64,000 nucleotides of DNA, from contig JASFXZ010000026.1 in NCBI GenBank assembly GCA_032209605.1, positions 6,696,001 to 6,760,000 on the forward strand, written 5' to 3'. Source of the stretch: Mactromeris polynyma. Its lineage: Eukaryota > Mollusca > Bivalvia > Venerida > Mactridae. The translations under genes and the position numbers were made by a program. The notes beneath the pieces are model-generated. The model was not told the DNA's origin. It saw nothing but the letters and a program-made list of their open reading frames with translations, and made no database searches. Within the stretch, counting starts at the first letter, position 1; each line of letters starts with the position of its first letter. Below, piece after piece: positions 34,721 to 46,084 of this stretch.

Positions 34721-34937
34721 ATAATCCCCTCCCACTACGCGGCAGTGGATTAATAAGTGAAGAAAGGCAATGAACACAGTAATTTTTCCAACTTTTTATA
34801 TTTCTCACAAATTTTTTAAGTAAAAAAGAAACAAGACATATCACATAAGCCAATATAAAAAATGGAAACAATAGGTTGGCATACAGTAATTTAGCAACAT
34901 GACAAAATAACAGCACAATAAGACAGACAATAAGATA

Positions 34938-35045
34938 TGAAAGGTCAAATAACAACTCTGAAGGTCGTTGACAAAAAATAAGGTCAATGAAAGGTCAAAT
35001 AACAACTCTGAAGGTCGTTGACAAGAAATAAGGTCAATGAAAGGT
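34938..35045. repeat. Tandem duplication, about 50-bp unit x2
   Basis: The unit AAGGTCAAATAACAACTCTG..AAGGTCAATG occurs twice with one base difference, and the start of a third unit follows. Confidence 0.85.
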
Positions 35046-35059
35046 CATAAGAGTTCAAG

Positions 35060-38000
35060 GTCAGTGACACAACAAATAGTACAGTTAGAGAAATCTAAGG
35101 AGAGCTCAAAAAAGAGAAAGTGCAGTTTATTAGTACGTAGACGAAATAGTTAATTTCACTCGGAAAAATGGATGCTACACATTGTAAGAATAGAATTTAA
35201 ACATCAATACAGTAGGATAAAAAATTCACATAGATAGGAATGAAGGAAATATTTCTAGTAATAAAAACATCTACGAATATATCAACAAGTCAATAAATTC
35301 ACCAAAAGTAGTAGGCGTCTCTCATTGACTTTCATGCAAACGTCAAAGTTAATAAGGAAATATTTTCTTCAATGTCCAAAATATTACCCGGATATGAGAT
35401 GTCTTTGTTGTCCATTAAATGAATAAACTTTTGTATGCTCATTAAATGGCAATTCATAAATTAATTGAGTTTAAATTGGTCAATGTTTTCTTTTCATCAA
35501 TGCAGAATTCATGGTACAGAATAATGATAAAGGCACACATATTTTGCTATAGGCCAAATGAAAACTAAGATTTCATGACAATAACTGACGTGCAACATCA
35601 ACATTAGGACAAACTATATCATTAAAATAAGCAAAAGCCGAAAATCAGAAATGTTGAATAATAAATGTTACTTTTTGTATTAATAAGGAGCTATATAATG
35701 TATAATAAAAATAAAAGCATTTGTTTAAACATACAGTCTGAACTCTTGGTTCCCTACCCACTACATCTTTGCACATCAATTTTAAACAATCCCCTACCCC
35801 AGCAGAAATATTAAAGCAAACTCAAAATATACTTAACACCATTAAAAAACTATTACTATTTAGCCTTCATTTTGTTCCAAGTGTTAAAAGCATTTTATGG
35901 TTACAAATGAATAAACCATTCTTCAAAAATAAATTAACAATGGCGTTAGTATTCATATTTCTTAATTGATTAAGATTAGGAAATTATGTTTCACAATTAA
36001 AATACAATTAATTCTTTATATTGTCACTGTGCTGACGCGGACAATATTTAGTTGCATTATTGATGGCATGGAGTATAGTTTTGGCAGAGTAAAAACAGTC
36101 TGTATGCACTGAAATATTCTTAAAATGCAATACAATACAATAAGTTACTTATAACTTTTTGTTATGCTGACTAGATAATGATATTTTTGATTACTAATTC
36201 AATGCAATAATTCACATCAGATTTCAATAATTTTACCAGCGATTTTGAACCATAATATTTCTTTATTGTTTCACCCCTTTTCAAATGATACTTATCTCGT
36301 TAGTAAGCAAAAAACGCAAGATATTCATCTGTTCATACAGAAAGCTGAGAAGACAAACAGAACAAACATTGACAGACAAAACCCAAATTCAGCTCATTTA
36401 CGATCGAGATTTAGAATTTTGTACTTTTACTTTCATTTTGAATTGACAATACATGTATTATGGACATCAATACTTCAGGGAAATTATTGCCACAAATACA
36501 TACTCTTAATTCAAATTTATTCCTTAATCAATTTCATAAATTATTTGTACAAATATCTAAGACTTAATTACTCAAAAGCATCTAATTGGATGCACAAAGA
36601 ATTTTTGTTAACATTGTCTCCGTGTTGAATTGAAAATACATATTCGGGGTTTAGCGCCAAACCATTGCAACTGATTTTTACTTAAATCATTTTACAACAG
36701 TATATACCAATTCTTTGATACATGAAATCTCAAAGCACTCTATACATTATATATACTAATACAAAATTATTAAAAGAATCCCAAGATGCAAAATAAACAG
36801 AACATTAACAAGATTTTGGGCAAGAAACAAAACAAATTGTTTTGAAAATAATATAATCTGTATATAATCCATTACCTTTGTTAAGCATTTAAATTGATAT
36901 ATAAATATTTATGACAAGTGAATAAGAAACAAGAAATATCTAAACAGTGTAGATAGAATGATGTCTTCCGGTATTTTAAATGAAATAATGTTTTTGCGAC
37001 ATGTTGAAAATAAATCCTTACAAAAAATTAACTCAAATCTATATATACTATAATCATGGACCTGTCTTATCAGGGTTTTTAAACGATCAGGCTATTTTAC
37101 AGCTTTTGACAGTTAGTATATGATAAAAAAAGATTTTTTCAATCGCTTTTATATTGCAATGGCTCTTATTAGAGATGTTTTAGCCAATGTAACAGCAATA
37201 CTGTATAAAGCCAATTCAAACATTGTATGTTCAGATGAGCCAGATACATCTTTAACGTCTATAGTACTTGTGGTCAGATGAATATTTATATCAAACACAG
37301 AAAGTCACGGAAACACCATCAGCAATCTACTGAAATCGTGACAAGACATATTTTGTAAACAAGACAGGATGTCCACATAAATTGTTTCTTTAACAAGTAA
37401 ATGTTACAATTGTTGCCGTTTAATTGAATGACAATTACCCTTATTGGGCCTTCATAAAAAATGCATCGTAACGACATTTTAAGTCATTCAAACATCGGAA
37501 AGTCATACCACACACATGTCAAGAGTGTTATGATTGAGTCATGTTAAACGGAAATATGCCATAGTAAATATACACAACATAATAGGAACATGTGATTCAA
37601 ATTTCAATATTTTAGCATTTCACTGAATTTTTTAAACAAGTTACAAGATTTATTGGTAATATTTTCAATGCCAAAAAATAATTATGCCCAATATGATGCA
37701 AGATATTCAACATTTCCATTTACAATCACATTGCTAATTAAACATTCTTCAGAGCAATTAAATATATCAGCACTCAATTTTTTTCCAAAGGAAACACATT
37801 AGTCCTCTTGTTTCCATGGCAACATTAACATTAGACAGATTTTTTGACCAGATAAATTCCACAAAATTTCACAGCAATATTAAGGGCCTTTATAACACTA
37901 ATTACAGTAATCTAATAAATACAAACCTAGCTACAAAAAGTAAGATGGAAGATGGATGTGTTTTTCTTCAAAATTTCAAATGTGTGATAATGGAGTTATG

Positions 38001-39040
38001 GAACCTGAATATTTTGGGATAATAACCAGCTAAGGTGTTACAGTGCATCATAAGCAAATAAAACTCTCCAGTAGATGAAGAGTATTCAAAAATAATTACA
38101 AAACAATGTCTTTTTTTTAAAACAATAATGAATAAACACAAAGACAAACAGGCAGACAGAAAAATAAATTGAAATCATAATAACGTTAAAATTTGTTTCA
38201 CAATACAATCTAAATACAAAATGTTTAATTTTAGTAACAAGTGCACAGACATTTAATAAATAAATTGTTATCAGTAAGAGGTAATAGGGAACACAATCAA
38301 AATGAAGATATTCAATTTGTGGTTACTATGACGATGAAAAATACAGGAATTTGTACAAAACGAGAACCCTAAAGGTCCTATAACCCTAACCACAGTACCA
38401 CTGTTTATGCTTTCATGTGCTATATGATAGAAAACAGCCTCATTTTTCATTTTTGGATTTTTCAAGGGATCATGTTTATGTACTAAATTTTTTTAAGATG
38501 GATCTCCAAAAGATTATTTCTTCATAATTATTTTCTATCTTACCGTTGGTTTCACAGCAATTTTTTAACTTTTTACATTTGGTTGTCATGAAAATCAAAT
38601 GTGTAATAAAATCACACTATGTTAAACAATTCAGATAAAGGGCCATTCAAATGTAATTCCTGTCAACATTGAGCAAAAATGGCCCACTAAGTGCAGCAAA
38701 CAAGCGGTTTAAGGCAACTCATAATGTACAGGACTCGACTTCAGAGAATGACTAATCACAACAGCTCACCAAGCCTCTAGCTCATGTGAGCACACAAAAT
38801 AAGACATGTTTTTCATTACAGCCATTTAATTCTAACATTTTAACCTTATATAAATCACAAAGTATTTACATTCGACCAGTGTGTAGTTTGTAGATTAAAG
38901 TCACCATTAATGTTCATAACATGTTTCAAAGCAAGCATCAGGTATGATCTGATCAATTCAAAACGCGATAGCAATTATTAAACCAATCAAGCTACAGATC
39001 TAATATGCTGTCTCCTATGAACTTATCATTTTACATTTGT
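35060..39040. other. AT-rich stretch without a recognised gene
   Basis: Very AT-rich, no open frame with protein character, few MITEs compared with its surroundings. It could be distal 3' UTR or intergenic DNA downstream of CAMTA; nothing here decides. Confidence 0.4.
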
Positions 39041-39049
39041 GCAGGCTGT

Positions 39050-39271
39050 ATGATTTTCAACCTCTTCTTTAAGTGACATTTCTAGAAACGTCACATGTGA
39101 CTTCACCAAGTACTGACAGTAAGCAATATTTGTCCCATATCGCAATATGAAAACGTAGTGGCCTTATGGAGTAAATATTGTTTCCTGCTTGCAAATAGTG
39201 ACATCACATGTTGCGTTTTCTTGAAATGACGTCACTTACAGAAGAGGTTGTAAATCCCATAGCAGCGCTCA
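39050..39271. mobile_element. Element family E copy carrying a TGACGTCA site
   Basis: Same layout and orientation as the 31.5-kb copy; CRE octamer at 39227-39234. Confidence 0.8.
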
Positions 39272-39794
39272 TTTTAAAAAGAGGATGTACACAGATATTT
39301 CACCACACCCTCATAAACTGACTAGAATAATTTATCTTTTATATTAACCAGGGACTGAAGCTTTATCTGTCTCGTTCAATCAACAAAGTTTCTGAATTCA
39401 ATATGGGTAGTTGGGTATAGAAAATATACCGGTATACAAAACACAACTGGAAAAATCAACGATATGTACACATCTGATAACATCTCCAAAATTAAATATC
39501 CTTTATGTACAGAACATGAACAGACATTCAATAATAGTAAAACAAATGTAATAATAATAAATTAACATTTATGGGAAAAAATATACACAACATTCATAGG
39601 CCAAAAGGTTGAAAAAGTTAACAATTAATATATAAAAAATGTATAAATAGTTTTGTTCTCAGTCTAAACATTCATGTGCTTAAATTCAAGGAACGTCTGT
39701 ATTTTTTTCAACATGTTTGCCGATTGGTTGCTTTAACATGTTTTTGACAGTATTTCAGTGAGATATTGCAACTGGTTTGACCCATCAGCTTTCC

Positions 39795-39816
39795 TGTAAG
39801 TAAGTAAGTAAGTAAG
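39795..39816. repeat. (GTAA)n microsatellite
   Basis: About five units of GTAA. Confidence 0.9.
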
Positions 39817-40137
39817 CTGCCATCTTTAGGAAGTTGTTTGGCTGCAGTTGACTGACAATCCCAACGATATCTACTCCAAATGAATACTTCAAGCAGGACG
39901 CTTTAAGCCAAGCAAAAAATCTTAAAAATCTAATATAATCATTCTAACAACCTAACCCAAACATTGTGTAAAGGGTGACGCAGAGAAACAATTATTAAGA
40001 AAAGCCTAACCGACAATATCCTACGTAATAAAAAGATATTGAAGATAATTTGAGGGATAAATTTATTATTATCTTCAGTCAAATCACCATAGGAAACCAA
40101 TGTCTTGTATGAGTTTCAAACTGACCAGGGCCTAATG

Positions 40138-40499
40138 CATCCTCAGTACCCAGGCTATTCATAACATAATATGATACCCTGGGCAAACTGACTGTAAATC
40201 TCTCTTACTCAAGATAATAATTAATGAGGTGAAATCCAGCCGCTTGATTGGTCGCATGACACACAACTAATGCGATACGAAAATCGCCCAGGAGTTGCCG
40301 ATGAAATTTCCCTTCTGAGCGATCCAATGAGATCGCAGCTTTCAAATCATGTAAGGCTGCCATTTTGTCAAATTTGCTGATAGCTCTTCACAAAGGAGAT
40401 ACCGTCCATTTCATATTCATACATTATGAAGTTTTGCTTGCCAATTTGTCCAGGGTATCATATACATGTATGTTATAAATAGCCGGGGTACCGAGGATG
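40138..40499. mobile_element. Inverted-repeat element family D copy
   Basis: CATCCTCAGTACCCAGGCTA and the inverted AGCCGGGGTACCGAGGATG; shares interior with the 24.3-kb copy in the same orientation. Confidence 0.83.
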
Positions 40500-41212
40500 G
40501 GTCTAAGATGATGAAACTGAGTTCAATGTCAATGTCGACATTTGTCATTGGTCAATTTTAAGACTGTGCTGAAAATCAACCAATCAGATGCAAGGGTATT
40601 GAGACTGGAGGTAACTTGTCAAGTTTAGGTTAATACATACATGAATACTAATCCACTGAGAACAAAGCTATTTACACAACAATTTCAACATGAAAGTGAC
40701 TAACATATTCAATAATGTCAAATAACAATCATATAATACAAATTTCTAACAATAAAATATATTTCTAGTAGGGAAAAAATGTAACGTTTTATATATTTGT
40801 GTAAAGATAAAAAATGTAATACACATTGCACTGAAACGTATTTATAATAAAAAATCCCCCTTTTTACAGAGGCATAAGAACACGACCATTGTGCAATAGA
40901 GAGCTATTGAAACATTCTCATGGAATAAGTAATTAGTTGATACGAGTAATACAATTATAAAGTACAGTATTTCATCAGACAAATTGTCTGTCACAGCATA
41001 TTATGGATATTTTATGAAATGTTAACTGAGAAAATGGAAAATTGAAGCAGTTGACACTTGATAGTACAAGTTTACACTACACAGTATTGCTAAGCAAGCT
41101 TAAGATGAGTGGAAAATGATTCATAACTCTTTGCTAACGTAAAACCAAGCCGTTTCATGCAAATGTTTTTTTTACAAACATAATTACGTTTTTATCCAGT
41201 TGATTAAGAGAT

Positions 41213-41642
41213 ACTTCCCACATTTACAATATTTACCGCCCTTGTTCTGAATTAGTCAGTCATACTGATAGAGAGTTTATAGGGAATATAATGTAAACAA
41301 TGATAAAATAATCCGATATAAAAACAAGTTATTCATTATGCTCATGTGGACAGTTGGCTCAGAAAGTTGAAGAAACAGTGGTAGTCACAATCAAATTCTC
41401 TTTGTATTTTCTCAATTACCACATATTTGGGAATAACTCCTATAAGTGCTTATCAGTTTCAAAATGGCTGTTGATTGTTATGTTCGTTATTTTTGTTTAT
41501 AAGGTCATCAGTCACCATGTACACGTAGGTACTTATAGGCATTTTTGTTGACCCCGACATGTACCCCACCCCGCATGTGGTTAATGGCTGTTGATTAAGA
41601 ACACTGGAGGTATATATTGTAGATGTGGGAACAATCTATAGA
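41213..41642. mobile_element. Inverted-repeat element family C copy, with an internal insertion
   Basis: TCCCACATTTACAATATTTA start, TATATTGTAGATGTGGGAAC end. It holds extra sequence relative to the 48.6-kb copy between about 41445 and 41600. Confidence 0.7.
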
Positions 41643-42038
41643 GAATATCTTGATTAGATAAGACTAAGTGAAGCTCTCACTGCAAATCCTAGATTGTTTA
41701 ATACAAGCCACACAAGTCAATCATTCAAAAGTTAGAAAGTGCAGAACAATAAAGGTCAGACTCACTATTAAGGGACCTCCCTAAGATCCTTAAAGAAATG
41801 AAATTAAAATCCGCTACAGAAAGCAATGTCATAGAATTAAAGCAAATATTCCACTTGTAAGCAAAACAATTAAATCTGCATCAAGCCACTTAAAATAATG
41901 GTAATAGTAAATCTCCTCAAATAATGAAAATGAATAAGCAAAATATATATCGAGTTTTGCAGACAGCAGACAGCAGAACCAAACACCTGAGAGCCAATGA
42001 TAATGTACAATACACTGTTGTAAGGAACTAATAAAGTT

Positions 42039-42223
42039 CAGTCGGACCTCGTTCATTCGAATGCATCGGGTCCAAAATTTACTTTGAATAATACATGGTT
42101 TCGAATAACCCATTTCAATTTGACGTGCCTAAAAAGATACATCGGAACCTGGTATTTATACATGTATCAGACTTTACCAAGTATTCCAATAGAAAGTTGC
42201 CGAATAAACGAGGTCTGACTGTA
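42039..42223 (+). mobile_element. MITE family B copy
   Basis: CAGTCGGACCTCGTTCATTC to AACGAGGTCTGACTGTA; near-complete. Confidence 0.85.
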
Positions 42224-42539
42224 TAATGAGACATTGACATAAAAATTATGGTACAAACATCTTATAATTTATAATGATAGTAATGAATTCTTGCAGCATT
42301 CTGAAATACAAAAGATTCTCATTCTATGACTGTGTCTTAAAGCCAGGAATTTAATCGGTTGTATAAACATAACTTTTCTAAAGACAATTTTGACTTAAAG
42401 TCAATTATCAGAAATTTCCATTCATATTGAGGAAGTGTTTATCACTGAATGATATGCCCGATATTCAGTAAGGAATTCTATGCTGCTGAACGTAGTACTA
42501 TGGATATCTTTATTCCAAATCAAATATTCAGGAAGATAT

Positions 42540-42917
42540 GGCCATCCTTAAAAAATATTTGTTTGCAGTACTCGACCGACTCCAGAAAAATGCTGCAACT
42601 CAATTTATTTGTTCAGGTTCATCGATGAAAAATATATTTTTCAGTCCTTTAGCCATTACAGTACTAAACTAAAAGAAAAATACCCAGGGTTTCCACAAAG
42701 TGCTGAATCTCGAGGGTCATTTTGATAATATTTTACAAAGATTTTGAGAAACAATGACTCTTCATCCAGAATCCTAAGGGTAAAAATTTGGCCTTCCGGA
42801 CAATCTAGGGGTCAAAGAGTCAACTCAAGGGTCAAATGGAACCCCTGCTTACCTACCTACCCACTGTTAAATTCCAGGTAGAGTAACCACAAACAAACAG
42901 TTTTTGAAGGATAGCCT
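42540..42917. mobile_element. Inverted-repeat element family F copy containing a nested repeat
   Basis: Same ends as the 20.5-kb copy, but about 180 bp longer. The extra block includes GGGGTCAAAGAGTCAACTCA, which also appears near 2480-2515. Confidence 0.75.
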
Positions 42918-44057
42918 AGTTTAGATTTTTGTCTGTAACAAATACAATAACAAAATTATGATCTTTTTAGAGAATTTCAAAAAAGGTTGTAAACAAATAG
43001 TGATGGTATTCAAACACACAAGAAGGGTAGCACAAATACAATGACAAATATTACAGCAAGCAAACTTACAGTGTAAGAATCCTGAGAAAGAAAAAATATG
43101 ACAGTGATTTGCTAAATACATGATTAAGTGCAACAACAAAGCATATTTCTTGTGCATATTGAGGGTTTAGCGACAGAATCTACCATCTCCGTAATACATT
43201 TATATGGAGGTAGCCGGTTCTGTCACCAACACCTCGATATACAGGTTTGGTACTTTCCTCATACAATGTATTGTATTCTACGCAGAAAAGAATTACATGC
43301 TTTAATTATAAATCATGAGCCAACAGGGTATGGCAATTTCTATTCAAAAATTTATAATCCATATTATATAGCAGAAGTTTAAACACTATCAATTAATTTT
43401 TAAATTATGAATTGATATCATTACAAGTAAGGTGTAGGAAAGATATTACATGGTGTATCTACATAATGGTTCTACAATACATCCGTGACAGTGACAAGAA
43501 CCATATCTCTGAGCCAGTGTTTCACAACAATATCCCATTTCTGAGGCCAAATCAACATACTATTGTATAACATACTATTATTTTAAGCTTCAACAGAGTA
43601 TAAATAAACAAATAGCACCAAAAAAATAGAAAACATCTCTCAGGTAAGTCAACAAAAAATCAAAGTTGAATTTAAGATTAAAGTTGCAGACATGTTTTAA
43701 TTGTGTTAGATTGCCAATCAAACAGGAAGTAAAGAGACCTTACAAGGATTTTTTTCTGAATAATAATAATAACTTTGTTTGTGTTGTTATTTTATCGTTA
43801 CTTTACTTTACCGTACAGCTATTTTGTGTTTGTACTGTGACACATTGGTGTACATATGTTGTATGGAGGAGGAGCCTTGCTTAAATCCAGTATAAAATTT
43901 CTGTTCAGTTCTTAAAGATCATCTTAACTGTCAAACAGGAATAAAATAATGGATTCAAATTGAGAGTTTAACCGCTAAATTTCGTAAAGTCCTTTGTAAA
44001 GATTGATGTAAACTATACAATATAAGGAAGTAATACATGTATAACAGACTAGTGTTT

Positions 44058-44137
44058 TGTTGCCCCATACAGACGATATAACATGCTAGATTATACTTGC
44101 CCCATACAGACGATATAACATGCTAGATTATACATGT
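44058..44137. repeat. Tandem duplication, about 40-bp unit x2
   Basis: GCCCCATACAGACGATATAA..CTAGATTATAC twice in a row, almost identical. Confidence 0.88.
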
Positions 44138-44192
44138 ATAATCTCATATTTTACCACAACACAGTGTTTAGTACAAAAGTCATACTATTAAC

Positions 44193-44651
44193 CACGGACA
44201 TAATTATAAACTATGGATTGGAAACTGGCCGATATCCGTGAAACGATAACAAAAAATAATTTACCCACAATCCCTAGCGCATGCTCGGTAAGCTTTGGGA
44301 ATTTCCCCATTTTATTGATCAGTGATAGTTGGCAATCCCCATTAATTTTCGTCTGTTGCTGGCTCTGTTGATTAGCACTTAAATGTCCGTGTTATTGCCT
44401 ATTGATATGTGTGGTTGTTAATTGTCTAAATGATCTTATTCAAAATTGTACTAAGACTGAAAAAATGTTTAAATATGACAATTACGTCAGATCAAAATGT
44501 CATCTTCTCTCGATTCAGAAACAAGATGGCGGACATCGCAAATGTTTTATTGCATGTTTGATCTCGGAAGAAATCTGGATGCTCGCAAGAGTTCAAACAA
44601 TTCTACATAGACATAGTTGAACGTTTCCAATCCATGGTTTATATGTCCGTG
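44193..44651. mobile_element. Inverted-repeat element of about 460 bp
   Basis: CACGGACATAATTATAAACT.. on the left mirrors ..GGTTTATATGTCCGTG on the right, both followed inward by the ATGGATTGGAAAC block. The 1440-1580 region carries related CACGGAC ends. Confidence 0.7.
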
Positions 44652-45939
44652 TAATAACTTACAGATGAAATTGTGATGGTTTGACTGCTTAAATAAATAT
44701 AGGTTCAAATATACCGACAAGTCGAAAACGTTTGCTCAATAAACTTTGCTAAGGGTGCATTAGGAAACAATCTTAGTTAAAAACACATGTATGACTTTAA
44801 GATGTGTTATTTTAAATGAATACTAGACTCAAGGTCAGGTTTCACAAAATATCTCAACCAAGAAAACCATGTCACATTTTTCCAAGCCATAAAAGACTCA
44901 CACAAATACCATTGTGATGGAGCACTCAAGCAAATCACATATAAGTCAAAATGAGTTGTAAGGCATCAGCTTTAAACAAATACAATTTCTAAGTGAAAAA
45001 TCTGCCTCCCGCTTTATTGTATTTTCTAATAAAAATATTGACAACATAACTCATAAGGGATATCGGCTTCCTTCTAACAAAAATAAATAGCACAAAATAC
45101 ACATTTAAATTAAATCAAAAGAGGTCAAATATTGGCTTCATATTTACAATGTAATGGTCAAGTTGTACATAAAATACCAGCCTGTATCTTACCCATACAA
45201 CATGCAGTGGTTCCATCATTGTAACTTAAACTATTATCTTAAATTTCATTGGCCACAATTTTATAATCAAGTCCAATCAAAACAACTGAAACAATTACCA
45301 ATCAGAAAATGCTTTACAATATTTTAAAATATTAACCAATCAAAAACCATTGTACAAACTAAGATACACAAAACAATGCCAACATGTTTCACAAACCACA
45401 TGATAAGATACCATTAGACACTAATATAAGTAAACAGTATATTTCAATAATGACCACAGTCACAACATCTTGTATGGGCAAATTACAGACTTACAGTTCT
45501 AGGATTGAGCAGATTCCTCAAGATGTATAAAAATCTATTCTACAAGAATTACCAAAATATGCAGTTAATTTAATAATAAACAATTTTACTTGAAGCCAAA
45601 ACAATCATATTAAAACTTTGAAAAATCCTCGTACACCGAGCGCTAAACACAAAAATGTGTGAACTCCAATACCGCTCAAACTATAACTCCTCATTACTCT
45701 TCATTCACAATTGGTTACATCATGGCTGATAGGTGTATTTATATGTAACTAATTCTTTGGCATTTCATTAAGATTAACTCCCTTAGTTAGTTCATCCAAC
45801 CTATCGGAAACTTGCTCGATACTTGACCATACAGAGTGATCTCCCTTTCATCAAATTCAGCCAAGTGTCTCATCGTCGTCATGAACACTTCTTCGACCTA
45901 TTTTCATGTAGAGTACAATAATGTTTCCACCATATATTG

Positions 45940-46084
45940 CTAAGTGATCAAGAGTTCTTCCCCTTTGCTTCTTTCAGTTTGAGTGATCTCCTTTTCTTCT
46001 TCTTCGGCTATTGGAGTCTCCTTTTCATCAATTGTGTCTTGGGGAGAGTCTTCTATGTGGGTGTTTACTGCTTCGGCTTGGGAC
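45940..46084 (-). CDS. CAMTA: Putative last CAMTA exon (acidic tail)
   Basis: Acceptor AATAG joins in frame (GG|G) to the exon at 56596-56670, giving DTEG-SQAEAVNTHI, then a strongly acidic stretch (PIAEEEEKEITQTE) and TAG. It lies 10.5 kb from the previous exon. Support is frame, splice site and composition only; I see no conserved family motif in it, so an undetected intermediate exon or a different last exon is possible. Confidence 0.55.

Larger units (their letters stand above)
42920..45939. other. Downstream of the putative CAMTA stop; no gene recognised
   Basis: AT-rich, without splice-supported frames. The stretch nearest 45939 is probably CAMTA 3' UTR if the last-exon call is right; the inverted-repeat element at 44.2 kb marks a likely limit of conserved UTR. 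Confidence 0.35.

Noticed and set aside
36245..36628. 127-residue plus-strand frame
   Set aside because: Composition follows the AT-rich DNA (Asn, Ile, Tyr, Phe, Lys); no domain, splice or codon signature.
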